A DNA stretch of 64,000 nucleotides from Xiphydria camelus (taxonomy: Eukaryota > Arthropoda > Insecta > Hymenoptera > Xiphydriidae): contig OY783197.1 in NCBI GenBank assembly GCA_963678675.1, positions 15,308,402 through 15,372,401 on the forward strand, read 5' to 3'. How positions within the stretch are numbered: the first letter of the stretch is position 1; each line of letters begins with the position of its first letter. The notes under the pieces are model-generated. The model was not told the origin of the DNA, did not search any database, and saw only the letters and a program-made list of their open reading frames with translations. A program made the position numbers and the translations under genes. Positions 10,779 through 21,388 of the stretch are shown here, piece by piece.

Positions 10779-10942
10779 CCGTGTAATGCACCCGTTAATT
10801 TTGGTAGATGAAACAATTCCTGTTCTAATTTGATGGATTTCTCGTTATCCCTATATTTAACCGTGCCATCAGTTCCAATTTCCTGTTTTAAAAGAGCAAT
10901 TTCCTTTTGATGTACAACTCTTAAACGAAATGCGAAACCATC
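10779..10942 (-). CDS. Nol6: Nol6 exon (domain 4/5 boundary)
   Basis: A 164-bp exon that starts in phase 0 with DGFAFRLRVVHQKEIALLKQ and ends in ELFHLPKLTGALHG, with the last Gly codon split after two bases. This is the segment where animal Nol6 reads DG.FRIRVAYQRE, then the LPLLTSALHG region. The acceptor AG is at 43-44 bases past 10900 (10943-10944) and the donor GTAAG occupies 10774-10778. The exon is too short to stand out as an open frame but joins both neighbours without a phase conflict. The upstream intron is 20.1 kb and the downstream one 10.3 kb. Confidence 0.93.
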
Positions 10943-11102
10943 CTGAAAAGAAAAGAAGTATTTTATTCTAATCTCTCATACACTATAGTTACGTGTGTAT
11001 ATAGGGACCGTTTAAATAACAGATACAACCATTTTAAGATATAATCCTATTAAAATACAACAAATCAAATAATTAATAATTACCAACAATAATACATACT
11101 CG
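10943..11102. other. Intron start of the 20-kb intron
   Basis: This holds the polypyrimidine tract of the acceptor (seen on the minus strand as TTCTTTTCTTTTCAG) and AT-rich unique sequence. No other feature is recognised. Confidence 0.5.
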
Positions 11103-11361
11103 TAATTGGATCGTGCTATGCAACAGAGATCCAACCCACAAACTATTAAAATTTAAGTTAGTCGCATTTTTAAGTCAGTATCATACTCTACCACCTTATA
11201 CATTTTCAGTATAATCAAAGCTTACCTCAATATGAATGTATTTTTAAAAAGCGACAAATATAATAATTACGAAGAAAACAAAAAAGATAAATAAAATAGC
11301 CATTTTCTTGGATCCACCATCAGAGTTGGTTGGATCCTTTTTGCATAACACGATCCAATTA
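11103..11361. mobile_element. TIR MITE, TAATTGGATCGTG ends
   Basis: TAATTGGATCGTGCTATGCA at the left is mirrored by TGCATAACACGATCCAATTA at the right, with GATCCAACC against GGTTGGATCC further in. About 259 bp, non-coding. The terminal similarity to 671-754 suggests a shared family. Confidence 0.75.
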
Positions 11362-11514
11362 TATCCAACATATTCAAGAATTATAAAAGTAGCCTTCTAC
11401 AGCTTTTATACGGGATTTCAAAGGTTTGGTGAAATTCTTTAAGCTATGTGCTGTAAGTCCTGAACCAATATTCTATCCCACTCGTGAAGTTCGGCCAAGG
11501 CCTTAGCCTTCAAA

Positions 11515-11784
11515 ATCGATCATATCATTCCCTTATACAACTAGGTACATAGGTAACTCGAATTTTCGGTATTCGAATTGTGCATTTATTGCATGCATAT
11601 ATTAGTCACTTTGGTGACTGTATCTATATCATACTACTGGATTTCTAACCTTAAATATGCGACAGACCTTATCTCGCTGTAACACCGAAAAGAGCGTACA
11701 AAGTTGGGTACAAAGTAGATAACTGAAAATACCGAAATTTTGAGTTACCTAAATAGTTGTAGTATTAAGGGGGCGATATGATGA
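11515..11784. mobile_element. Foldback MITE
   Basis: The outer arms (ATCGATCATATCATTCCCTT against AAGGGGGCGATATGATGATT) and inner arms (ACAACTAGGTACATAGGTAA against TTACCTAAATAGTTGT, then AATTTTCGGTAT against ATACCGAAATT) are inverted. The interior, with GTCACTTTGGTGAC, is unique. Non-coding. Confidence 0.7.
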
Positions 11785-11803
11785 TTCGAATATGATGACT
11801 GAT

Positions 11804-12016
11804 GACTATTCTTCAATTGTGATGAAGTTTAGAAAACAGGACCTGTACCATTGCTTTGTTGAGTTTAACTTCAAAGTCAACTAGGAAGTATATTCCTTCG
11901 AAAAATTTTATAAATTTTTCTTTTATTTCAACCAAATTTCGTAACAACCTGAAAGGTAATTCTAGCGAAGTAGTATAGTACCCATTCGACAGACTTCATC
12001 ACAATTGAAGAATAGC
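11804..12016. mobile_element. TIR MITE, CTATTCTTCAATTGTG ends
   Basis: CTATTCTTCAATTGTGATGA at the left is mirrored by TCATCACAATTGAAGAATAG at the right. About 213 bp, non-coding, beginning a few bases after the previous foldback. Confidence 0.7.
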
Positions 12017-12309
12017 TAATATACTCGGTTGATCACGATTCGATAGATTACACTATATGGTTAATGTTCGATGCTTGGGTACCTATGTATGTGTCGAACA
12101 TCACAAAAATTTAGGGCCCTAAAGCAATCTTTGTCAATAGAATGGGAAAAAATATTAGTGCAGAAGTTGCCGTGTACCCGGCAACCCCAGAAATGTCTGG
12201 TCCCCAGAATAAAAGCAAAAAGAAAGCCACTTTAGTAATTCTTGAGTATATTGTTATTAGAAGTAGATGTGTATTATTATATAATACTAATTTATTAACT
12301 TTTCAAGGG

Positions 12310-12490
12310 AAGGGTTCAAATGGATACAATTTTTTTTAGACACTGTCAAATAGACACAATATTTTTAGGCACCATACAAATAGACACAGTGCAAATGAGC
12401 ATTGTGCTCTTGGACACGCTGTGTAAATGAGCACTGTGCAATTGGGTACAATGCAAATAAACACACGTAAATGGGTACGCTGCTGATAAT
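12310..12490. repeat. Degenerate ~15-bp tandem repeat
   Basis: About ten imperfect units on the theme CAAATRGRCACAGTG (for example CAAATAGACACAGTG, CAAATGAGCATTGTG, TAAATGAGCACTGTG, CAATTGGGTACAATG) run head to tail. The spacing is irregular and the units are diverged, so this is an old minisatellite. No spacer conservation or other array logic is visible. Confidence 0.6.
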
Positions 12491-12706
12491 ACGGATACTG
12501 AAAATGTTTATCTTCATTTGGTTTAAAGCACCCTATAGTTATCACGATTTGCCACCTCACCTTTCTTCTCTCTTTTCCGTGATATCATATTATTTTTGAT
12601 CGTTTTTTTTTGTGTAATCATGTGTGCATGTTATTTGACGTCAGATTTTGTAACTCTGAATCTCATAGATTTTATTTTTCCGTCATAATTGTGAACTGTT
12701 ATACAC

Positions 12707-12790
12707 ATATCTGTACCCGAGGATAAAAGTGTATTAAGTCCAAAATAACAGTATTGGACTTAATACACTTTTATCCTGGGGTACAGATAT
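12707..12790. mobile_element. 84-bp palindromic MITE
   Basis: ATATCTGTACCCGAGGATAA is mirrored by TTATCCTGGGGTACAGATAT, and AAGTGTATTAAGTCCA is mirrored by TGGACTTAATACACTT. Nearly the whole sequence forms one hairpin with a short loop. A second small hairpin (ACGTACAAAGT...ACTTTGTACGT) follows at about 12937-12968. Confidence 0.75.
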
Positions 12791-13041
12791 ATACACCGCA
12801 ATGACGAATAGTTCCTTTTTCTCGTTGTCAACAGGTACCAGTTCTTCTTGTATCTTCATTACTCGGTAGGATCAATCAACGATCATACCAGTTAACTATA
12901 ATCTGAAGAATTCTACATATTATATTTCCAACATTAAACGTACAAAGTCAATTCTACTTTGTACGTGGGGTGTTTACGTCAGATCAACAAAGCTTTGAAC
13001 TTCACCTTCGCGATGTTTTCCCGTATTGTGCTCACTCTTAA

Positions 13042-13771
13042 GGCGAGAAATCCCTTTAGAAGCGTGAAAAATAGGTATTTTTCGGGAATTTTTTTAGAGG
13101 GGATAAAATAATCTGATCATTTTCAAATTTGGACATGAGTTTAATATAATTGTCAAGTTTAAAAAAAAATTTGTTTTTTTGGGATGACCAACAAAATGGC
13201 GGAGTTATTAAGGGTCTTCGGACGCCTGTTTTCCGCGACGTCGAAAAGTGCTGCAGTTGTCACTCTTTTTCTGTTGATCTGAACAAGATTTAAAAAGTGT
13301 CATTCGTTTACTGACATATTAAGGGGAAGGATATACCTACCTCAAACAATAATGAAAAAGTGCAAAATTGAAAATTTGGAAGCCTTTTACTCCAAAGGTC
13401 GAATTTTCAACCATTTTTTCGACATATTTGACCCCAAAAAAATTATTTATTTACACGCTACCTTTTAAAATAGAGGTATATCCTTCCGATAATATTAGTG
13501 AGAGTAACCTCCCAAAATTTCATCCAAATCGGTCAATAACTTTTTGAGCTACAACACGAGCAGTTTTTGAAGAAGTAGTTTCGAGATAATCGCGTTTAAA
13601 GTTGACTTGCTACCTGACCGCATACTGTCCCCGCGCTCTAGACTATATGCGATAACTCCGCAAATATTCAATATTTCGAGTTTTCCTTTGGTCAGTATAT
13701 TCTTTGGGTATCATACTTTCGAAATATGTAAAAAAATCGATTTTTTGAAAATTCTAAAGGGATTTCTCGTC
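13042..13771. mobile_element. TTAA-flanked non-autonomous element
   Basis: TTAA at 13038-13041 and 13772-13775 bounds inverted ends GGCGAGAAATCCCTTTAGAA and TTCTAAAGGGATTTCTCGTC. An inner sub-block (AAGGATATACCTACCTC near 13325 against GAGGTATATCCTT near 13470) is also inverted. Internal text such as GAGATAATCGCGTTTAAAGT recurs in 16603-17335, so the two are relatives of similar length (730 and 733 bp). No coding sequence is recognised. Confidence 0.7.
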
Positions 13772-13806
13772 TTAAAGGCTTCCAGTTTGGAGGCACAACC
13801 TTTATA

Positions 13807-14065
13807 CAGGGTGCGGCAAAATGATAGACGCTATATTTGGGATGTCAATAAAAAACAAACCACACAAAGCAAAGAAAAGTTTTTTATTTTTGGAAACTAC
13901 ATATCATGCCATTTTGAAACGTTATGTTCGAAAAATTACATCTCTTAAATGATGGCCATTATTGTCGATACACTCTTGAAGGTTTTCACGGAAGCGCGCT
14001 ATTGCTCTGCGGATCATCTCTTGCGGAATCGCGATGCGTTCCTTTCCAAGCCATGTCGATAACTG
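13807..14065 (-). pseudogene. Tc1/mariner-superfamily terminus and transposase C-terminal fragment
   Basis: A terminus CAGGGTGCGGCAAAATGATA begins at 13807 after a TA. On the minus strand, codons ending at 13922 encode the C-terminal piece IPQEMIRRAIARFRENLQEC...NNGHHLRDVIF, typical of IS630/Tc1/mariner transposase tails. Upstream the frame dissolves into AT-rich, low-complexity sequence (13.9-14.2 kb). No DDE motif and no second terminus were found, so this is a one-ended relic. Confidence 0.65.
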
Positions 14066-14842
14066 AAAATGGCACAAACTTAAGTTACTTAAGTTAGTTA
14101 ACATTATTAAGTTTGCGCCATATGCATAGATGCATAGAAGGATAAAGAACATTTTGTGATTAAAAAAAAATTTGTTTAAGAAAAAACTTAAAAAGAATTT
14201 TTTCTTCATGAAGAAATGGCCCTCCCACTACCAAATTTTTTTCTACACAGTTTTTATTGACTTCAAATATACTGAATTTTTTTAAGAAAAATCGAGACTG
14301 TCGCATTGGCGAAATAAATATTTTCTGGTGTTTTTTTCACTTTTTTGTAAGAAAATGCCTTTCAATGTCACTTAACAATTTTGATATTTTTTTTTGAAAA
14401 ATTGAGAAAAAAAAAAATTTTCATGTATACAAAGTTGTTTATGCCATTAATAGTATACTTGAAACTTTAAAGTTAAAATTTATTTTTCAAATTGATGTAC
14501 ACCATTAACGGCGCGTGAAAAAAATCTAAAAAAATTCAGGTAATGTTTTTTCATTAAGTATGACTGTAAATAAAAATCAGATTTTTTTGAGACCCTCATG
14601 AAAAAGGTGGCTGTCTTGACAGAGAATGCCCCATATACAATATTTACAGAAAAATTAAGAAATTGTTTAGTTCCAATATTCAAACATTTATTTGTTTCAG
14701 AAACATATTTAGCGAAGTAAACAATTACTTTTTTTTATCACTTTACCTTTATTTTCAATAACTTCCAAAGTTACGTCCTGAATCGACTGTGGAAGCTGCA
14801 AACCCTCAAACTATTTGAATGTTAGCTTTCCTTCATATTGTA
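14066..14842. other. AT-rich intron sequence
   Basis: Runs of A and T dominate. No gene, terminal repeats or tandem repeat could be supported. Confidence 0.4.
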
Positions 14843-15398
14843 CGAGAGGAAATCAAATATAAACGGTAATTTTACTATTTAGCTTAGCACGTAATTCCGA
14901 TCTAGAGGATTCGATGCTCGAGTGTTGTTTGGTTTATGGGGAGTGGGGAAACCGGTGTGGGTAGCAGCTGCGCTCAGTTCTGTCCGCAGTACAGCCATGA
15001 CTGAGCGCGAGGTACCTTCGTCTGTTGCACAACGCATCGTCATAAAGTTTTTAACCAATGAAGGCGTTAAACCATCGGAAATTTTCACTCGTTTGAAGGT
15101 ACAGTTTGGGGATGCTACACTGTCTCAGAATCGAGTGTATACGTGGGTCAGAGAATTGTCACTTGGAGGCAAAAGATTTGAAAGCAATGAAGAAGTAGAG
15201 GAGTATGTGCGTAATTGGCTGACAACTCGCCCTCAAACTTTTTATGAAGAAGGAATATTCAAGCTTCTCCAAATCGGTGGCAAAAGTGTGTAGAGCATAG
15301 AGGTGACTACATTGAAAAATGTTAAATATTTAGTTTGTGTATACCATTGATCAATAAATTTATTTTACAAAATTACCGCTTATATTTGATTCCCCTCG
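14843..15398 (+). mobile_element. Internally deleted mariner, 556 bp
   Basis: The inverted ends CGAGAGGAAATCAAATATAA and TTATATTTGATTCCCCTCG are followed inward by the shared ACGGTAATTTT / AAATTACCG. The element is flanked by TA (14841-14842, 15399-15400). These are typical mariner termini. A full mariner is about 1.3 kb, and here the middle of the transposase gene is gone while both coding ends remain, fused in one open frame. Confidence 0.85.
14997..15293 (+). CDS. Mariner transposase N-terminal DNA-binding domain fused to C-terminal stub
   Basis: An ATG at 14997 (MTEREVPSS) begins a 98-codon frame. Residues ~8-58 match the paired HTH start of mariner transposases (FLTNEGVKPSEIFTRL...LSQNRVYTWVREL). 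Immediately after SLGGKRFE the text changes to a mariner C-terminal pattern (EVEEYVRNWLTTRPQTFYEE, then GIFKLLQIGGKSV). The catalytic DDD core is therefore deleted in frame. The frame is also open upstream to about 14922. The family normally binds its own TIR with the HTH, so a truncated binder could compete with full-length transposase, but expression is unknown. It may be chance preservation. Confidence 0.65.
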   Translation: MTEREVPSSVAQRIVIKFLTNEGVKPSEIFTRLKVQFGDATLSQNRVYTWVRELSLGGKRFESNEEVEEYVRNWLTTRPQTFYEEGIFKLLQIGGKSV

Positions 15399-15845
15399 TA
15401 TATAAGTTATACCTATATTCAAACAATATATATATATTAGATTTTGTTTCCATGTACTTACAGACGAAAACATGGAAAGAGAGTATGAGATGTTTGATGA
15501 TTCCGAGAACGAGGACCACTCTGATGATGAGGATAACGATGATGAAACCGATAATTCACTAATTATGTAACCATTAATACGATAAGCTTTTCAAAAACTG
15601 GCCATTGAAATATCCTGACTTTTACTTACGTTTATTTTGTAAGTATTGTATTTCGTTTATATCTAAGCAAATTAAAAATGTCAATGTCAATAAATCAATA
15701 ACATTTATTTATTGTCTACAAAGTTAATAAAAATAGTTATTCTCTCTTAAACACACATAATAGCTATATGGTTAGAAAAACTTCCAACGAGGACATGTCA
15801 TCAATGTGTCAATCGTTTGCGTCATAGAGAGAGTTTGCGTTTTAA
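15399..15845. other. Intron sequence with one short acidic frame
   Basis: AT-rich sequence. Apart from the frame at 15472-15570 nothing is recognised. Confidence 0.4.
15472..15570 (+). CDS. Possible acidic mini-ORF or terminal exon remnant
   Basis: ATG at 15472 to TAA at 15570 encodes 32 residues (MEREYEMFDDSENEDHSDDE and a similar acidic tail). A good 3' splice-site-like sequence (TTTGTTTCCATGTACTTACAG) lies 9 bases upstream. Acidic Asp/Glu/Ser tracts of this sort are common near the N-terminus of piggyBac-type transposases, but no partner coding sequence was found nearby. I do not recognise it, and it may be an exon relic or chance. Confidence 0.25.
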   Translation: MEREYEMFDDSENEDHSDDEDNDDETDNSLIM

Positions 15846-16448
15846 CCCTTCGTTGCTCACGTGGTGTGTAGGCTACACCCCAGCCTCCTTTTTTTGAATG
15901 CCACTCCTAGAGTTTTTTTTTCTCGAGGTTGGCACTTTTAGTACCTTTCGGGAACATTTTATTAGAGAATTTGGCACCAAAAGCGCAGGACAAAACCGAT
16001 TTGTCTTTCCGACAGAACGTTGCAAGGAGTTAAATAGTGATTTTTTAAACAATCTGTAATTAATTTAATATTTAATATTTTTCTATAAAACTTAATTTGT
16101 CAATTTGTTGATTTGTCCTTCGTTAATAAAACGAGAGTATGATAACTATCCTCAGTCTATTATTTATACTATTTTTTTTATAAAAATCGACAGGGAGACC
16201 TGAGCGTCTAAAAACCGACACCTTATGTACCTACCGAGATTTCGAGTTTTGTTTTCAATTAGAAAATTACGAAATAAATTTTTTAAAATTTTGAGATCAT
16301 TAGGCAATATCTCAAGCTTTAAAATAAAAAAAAGTATTAAAAAAGTTCAATTTTTCACTAAGAAAACGTTAGGTAAATTTTAACTGGGGTGTAGGGTACA
16401 CCCCAGGTGATCTTTTATGTTTCAAAAACCCACATGAATAACGAAGGG
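15846..16448. mobile_element. piggyBac-type MITE (TTAA, CCCTTCGTT ends)
   Basis: TTAA at 15842-15845 and 16449-16452 flanks CCCTTCGTTGCTCACGTGG... and ...ATGAATAACGAAGGG. A second inverted pair, GTGTAGGCTACACCCCAG against CTGGGGTGTAGGGTACACC, lies inside each end. CCC/GGG termini beside TTAA are the piggyBac hallmark. No transposase is present in its 603 bp. Confidence 0.75.
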
Positions 16449-16602
16449 TTAAAATTGTTTCGAACAGAAGTATTTTTTTAGCATACAGCCAGGATTTACA
16501 TGGAGTTCCATGGCGTGCGCGCGGCCGACCAACATCGCACGCACTACTTTAATCTTCTGACGGCAATGCTCGGTTCTCCACCACTGCGCGGGGCAGAGTT
16601 AA

Positions 16603-17335
16603 GGGGTTAGGTCCACTTGTGGCAAGCGAATGTACGAGATTTTCTCCATTTTTTTTCGGCAAGATAATAAATATTAATTTGAAAACGATTAACACTGTCG
16701 ATACATGTTTTCAAGTACTTGTACAAATTTTTTCATAACAAAAGATTTCAAAATGGCGGAGCTGCAGCTGTTTTCCAGAAGTGCCTTTTTTTGAGCATCA
16801 GTGGCGGTGGACATAATAACCCGGAAACAGTTCATCCAAAATCAAAATTTGAAAAAGATTTGGTTAGTATATTGTATTGGCTTGTGCTTGAACGAAGGAT
16901 TTGTCAAAATTATGATTTTTTGAAAAATGGCGGCACTTTTTACAAAAAGTTACATTTTTAAAGGTCTTCAGTTTTCAGTTTTTTCGGTCTAAAAAAAATG
17001 TGTCCACAAACAATGAAAATCCTTCGTTCAAGCACAAGCTATTATCATGACAAACAAGCAGAAAAAAATTTGGTGATGATCGACGTACTAGATTTTGAGT
17101 AATCGTGTCCACCGCAAAGGTATTTTTTGAAAAACATGATTCTGAGATAATCGCGTTTAAAGTTTTGAGCTGCGCGGCCGAGCGGCGAGGCGGCGCGCTA
17201 TAAATGCTTATAACTCCGGTTCTAATGCTCTGATCATTATAAAATTTGGTGGGCATATTCTTGAAGGCTTATTATTAACGAATATGCAATAAAAAATTTT
17301 CGATTCTCCCGACCCTGACAAGTGGACCTAACCCC
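16603..17335. mobile_element. TTAAGGGG-type (Kolobok-like) MITE
   Basis: TTAA at 16599-16602 and 17336-17339 flanks GGGGTTAGGTCCACTTG and CAAGTGGACCTAACCCC. The 733-bp interior has further inverted stretches (TTTGAAAAATGGCGG near 16850-16930, AATCCTTCGTTCAAGCACAA against TTGTGCTTGAACGAAGGATT). It is non-coding. The terminal GGGGT..GG pattern is shared with 47096-48706 and 62994 onward, which carry coding sequence. Confidence 0.75.
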
Positions 17336-18619
17336 TTAAGCGTGAGACCTTATGTAGTGGGGAGAGAGTGACAGGGCCGTCGTGTCGTAACCCGTACGGT
17401 CGCTGGGCACCGACGAAACGTTGAAAGTGACCTACGGTATGATTTAAATAAGACTCAGCGCACAGCTAACTACGAGCCTGGCTGAATGAGAGTGGGGGGC
17501 CATTTCTGTGACATCAGTCACTAACACATGAAGCGACCGCGCGCGATTGGCTGTTCCCTCTCTCCAACTCACACGACAGGGATTACTAAGAGTTTAGCGT
17601 CAGAGGGTTAATCGCTTGCCAGACAACTTTTTCACCATCAGAATTATGCCAGACAATTTGTTTAAAATTATTTATGGCCTAAATAAACATATAAAACAAG
17701 GTTTACCTTTGCTCGACTCAGACATTTTAGATTCTATTCTGCAGTTTTCGTTGGTCAAACAGAAAGGTTTTGCACCATCGGAATGATGCCAGACAAGTTT
17801 TTTATGACTATTTATGGTCTACATAACCAAATTAAAAAAGGTTCGGCTTTGCTCGATTCAGATATTTTTTATTCTATTCTGCAATTTTTGAAGCCCTCTA
17901 GCGGAGCGTTGCACCGCTGAAGGCTAGCCAGAAAAGTGAAATTCGCATTTCCGGGGTACACATTACGAAATAAACGGGTCTTCAACTTTGCGGAAATTGT
18001 CACAAAAAATCTGTCGCTGGCTCCCGTACTATTATTAATTTCAAAAGATACCTTACCAAGTATTGGCTTTGCTATTTTATGTTTATGTTCTCGAAAGTAC
18101 CAAGTGTATGAATACTTTTTTCCCCGCTTCATTTAACACTTTCCAAAAGAAATGTCTTATATTTTGTAGTATACATCTTTTCTCCAATAAAATATATATT
18201 ATTTGAAAGCTGAAACTACAAGCTATATTTTTATGCCAATAGATATTAATTTATTTCAACTATTTGCAAGTGGATCGTAGTTGAATGGTACCTCACCATG
18301 GTGTATGAATACTTTTTTCCACCACTGTATTTGGGAAATATTTAACACTAGAAGCACGGAGATTTGCGCCACTCTTAGGACCGCGGATGGCACTTTATTG
18401 AAACTTTAGATTACGTCTGGTTATGGCCAACAATAAGTTCATTCACACATATAATAAAGTAAAAAGAAGTAGTGCACTACCGTGCACGAATATCAACGCG
18501 TCTAACGTTATCATGTGAAGCGCAGTCTCCCCTCCTCTGTAGTAGGTGGTGATACGACACTTAATTATCAAAAGTTGTGCTGAGCTTTTGTCGATAAAGT
18601 AAAAGTCGATGGAACACGA
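17336..18619. other. Intron sequence with a ~140-bp tandem duplication
   Basis: Apart from the direct repeat at 17630-17897 and a short repeated phrase (GTGTATGAATACTTTTTTCC at 18105 and 18301) no element boundary is clear. A phrase TTAACACTAGAAGCACGG near 18341 resembles the piggyBac left end that follows at 18620, but has no mate. Confidence 0.45.
17630..17897. repeat. Two direct copies of a ~140-bp unit
   Basis: The phrases CCATCAGAATTATGCCAGAC, CTTTGCTCGACTCAGA and GATTCTATTCTGCAGTTTT recur about 140 bases later as CCATCGGAATGATGCCAGAC, CTTTGCTCGATTCAGA and TATTCTATTCTGCAATTTT. The pair is diverged, so this is an old duplication. No coding sense is seen. Confidence 0.65.
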
Positions 18620-18623
18620 TTAA

Positions 18624-21384
18624 CACTAGATTTACCAGACCAGTCATTTTGACTGGTCGTGCAATTTCAATTCAAAATTCCTACTGCATGTAACATTTGC
18701 TTTCCGAAATGATGTTATGACTTTTGTAGCTATAAGTAGAGAATACATTTTATGAACTTAATGTTACTTTATATATATTCGTAACAAATATATTTTTTGT
18801 TATTGACACTTATACCAGTACCAGTCAAAATGACTGGTGCATGTTTCTATGAAGAAATTCTGCGATGAAATGACATTGGGGCAGCTATAACAATTGATGG
18901 GTACTGCAATGTTTTATCGGCATAGAAATATGATTTCGGGAGAATCATGAGACCGATGCAGTACATATAGCGGCCCATACGTCTTTCGTTCGTTCCGTTA
19001 TCGGCATTGAGAATATTTAGGACACGAACCCAGTCTTGCGGGCCACCACGAAATACAATGTATTTTTACGAGACATTTTCTTACGAGCATTTACTTTGTA
19101 AGGCCGGGTGTCCACCGGATCGGGCTGTATATATATATACAAGTGCCCAGCGATCGGCTCAATCCGGTGGACACTCGGCCGTGCACGAGGCACGAACAGT
19201 TGTTTCGAGCTTCATTCGACACACGCGAAATAAAATCTTAGTCCAAACGATCTTCAAGCGTAATCATTCACCTTTATCCCCACAGTGACACAGGTAAGAA
19301 ACATTTATGTGGATATTGAAATATTCAAAAATAGATTCTTCAGTAAGAAGTCTAAATACTGAGAGAGTTACTTAGTTTCAACTTATTTTTATAGCGATCG
19401 TCAGGCCCTGAAAATGGCAAAAAGTTTCTACATATTTGAAACAGGCAACCAGCATACCTCTGGAATGTTCAGATGTAGAAAGTGATGAATTATGTGATAG
19501 TGACGACGAATTATTGGAGAGACAAACTGATCCACAAGACAGTGACGATAACAGTGCTATTATCGAGAGTAGTGATGAGAATATTCCTGATAACGACAAT
19601 ATAGATCAGTCAAGCGACAGTGATTGCGAAAATATTCCAGACAAACGTACGAGACGATGCATGCGATTCCCTTCCAGTTCTGAAGACGAATGTGGAAGTA
19701 ACGTACCAAATCAGCAAACTGAAATTGCTTCAGACGGAACTATTTGGAAAAGAATTGAAGAAGGAGGTGTTGCTGGTAGATTACCAGTTCAGAGTGTTTT
19801 CAAAGATGTACACGGGCCAACAGCACATGCTAAAAGAAACATTATGAAGGGGAATCTGAGTAGTGCGTTCCTATTACTGATTGACAACCATATTTTGGAA
19901 CATATACGAATTTGTACAGAGTTAGAAGCCTCACGAGTTTTGGGGAAAAACTGGACAATTACGCAAGCAAAATTGAAGGCGTTTCTTACAATATTGTGCG
20001 CACGTGGGGCGTACGAAGGAAATACTTTGAGGCTTCAATATTTGTGGAACAACAAGTGGGGACCATCATTTTTTTCCAGCACTATGAGTAGACGTGATTT
20101 TACTGAGATTCTGCGATACATTCGCTTCAACAAAAGAAATCAGAGAAGTCAACGTTTGCAAACAGACAAATTCGCTTTAGTCTCAGCAGTTTGGGACAAA
20201 TTTATTGAAAACAGTCAAAATTGCTTCAAACCGGGAGCCTATATTACCGTGGATGAGCAACTCTTTCCAACGAAGGCCAGATGCAGATTTACCCAGTATA
20301 TGCCGAACAAACCCCATAAATTTGGCATAAAATTTTGGCTGGCGTCTGATGTACAGACGAAATATGTGCTAAATGGCTTTCCGTATTTAGGAAAAGACGA
20401 GGCTCGAAATGCATCAACCCCCTAAGTGAATTTGTCGTAATGAAACTTCTTGAACCGTATACCATGAAGGGTAGAACTGTAACAACCGATAATTTTTTTA
20501 CAAGTATTCCTTTGGCGTTAAAATTAAGATTTAAAAATACTTCGCTGCTTGGAACAATACGCGCAAACAAGAGGGAACTGCAGAAAACTTGCAAACTGAA
20601 AAAAGACAGCATGGCTCGTTTCTCAACGTTGTTGTACCAATCCAATGGATGCACACTTACTGTTTACAAGAGCAAACCAAATAAAAAAGTACTTATACTA
20701 AGTACAAAACATAAACACGTCAAAATTGATAAAAATGCTAAGAAATTATCTGAAACTGTATCGTTTTATAATAGAACTAAATTTCGCGTCGATGTTACTG
20801 ATCAAATGGCACGAAAATATACCGTGAAATCAGGTTCCAGAAGGTGGCCACTACAAGTCTTTTTCAACATTTTAGACTTAGCCGGAATAAATTGCTGGAT
20901 ATTGTACAAAAATACAACAGGAGAAAATATCTCACGGAAAGACTTTCTGTTTCGATTAGCAGAAGAACTTGCTTCAGAATATCAGACTTCAAGGCAAAAA
21001 CCACACGAAGCTGATATACCAACTACAAGTGGCACAGTTCCTGTACGCAAATGGTGTCAAGTAGGATATTGCAAGAACAATAAGACTACAAATATTTGCA
21101 ATGTATGCAAAAAAAGTTTGTGCGGAAAGTGTACACGCAGCAAAATCTACATATGTAGAAATTGTGACCTACAAACAGTAAACAATTAAGCGTTTTGTTA
21201 TTTGACAATGTCTATAAATCCATTTATCTATTACAATAATTAATACTGTTCAACTTTTTGTCATTTGTTAAGAGTGAATAAAGATTGGAAGCCTCAATAA
21301 GCATTTTTTCTTATACAACAGTCATTCTGACTGGTTTTGGTAGAAATATGTAGGTATATTTTTAAATAGCTGGTATATCTAGTG
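18624..21384 (+). mobile_element. Near-intact piggyBac-like transposon
   Basis: TTAA at 18620-18623 and 21385-21388 flanks a 2761-bp element with inverted ends CACTAGATTTACCAG and CTGGTATATCTAGTG. Just inside each end, and again near 18824, is an imperfect palindrome of the form CCAGTCATTTTGACTGG. A single transposase gene (19436-21189) fills the centre, followed by AATAAAG-like polyadenylation signals near 21280. Length, TSD, termini and gene all agree with piggyBac. The only visible lesion is one frameshift. Confidence 0.9.
19436..21189 (+). pseudogene. piggyBac transposase, single frameshift
   Basis: Cut-and-paste DDD transposase in two frames, 19436-20425 and 20440-21189, that join as ARNASTP-LSEFVVMKLL if one base is restored to the C run at 20418-20422. 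An acidic N-terminus (DSDDELLERQ, SSDENIPDND) precedes the DDE_Tnp_1_7 domain. The likely catalytic aspartates sit in ITVDEQLFP, VTTDNFFTS and ILDLAGINCW. A C-terminal Cys-rich domain (CQVGYC, CNVCKKSLCGKC, CRNC) matches the piggyBac CRD. The frame has no ATG before RRCMRF, so translation may start in an unrecognised 5' exon. The single-base lesion in a homopolymer could be a sequencing error, in which case the element would be intact. Confidence 0.88.
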
Positions 21385-21388
21385 TTAA

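Noticed and set aside
18341..18620. Second piggyBac left end (TTAACACTAGAAGC)
   Set aside because: The similarity is limited to about 12 bases and no matching right end exists.
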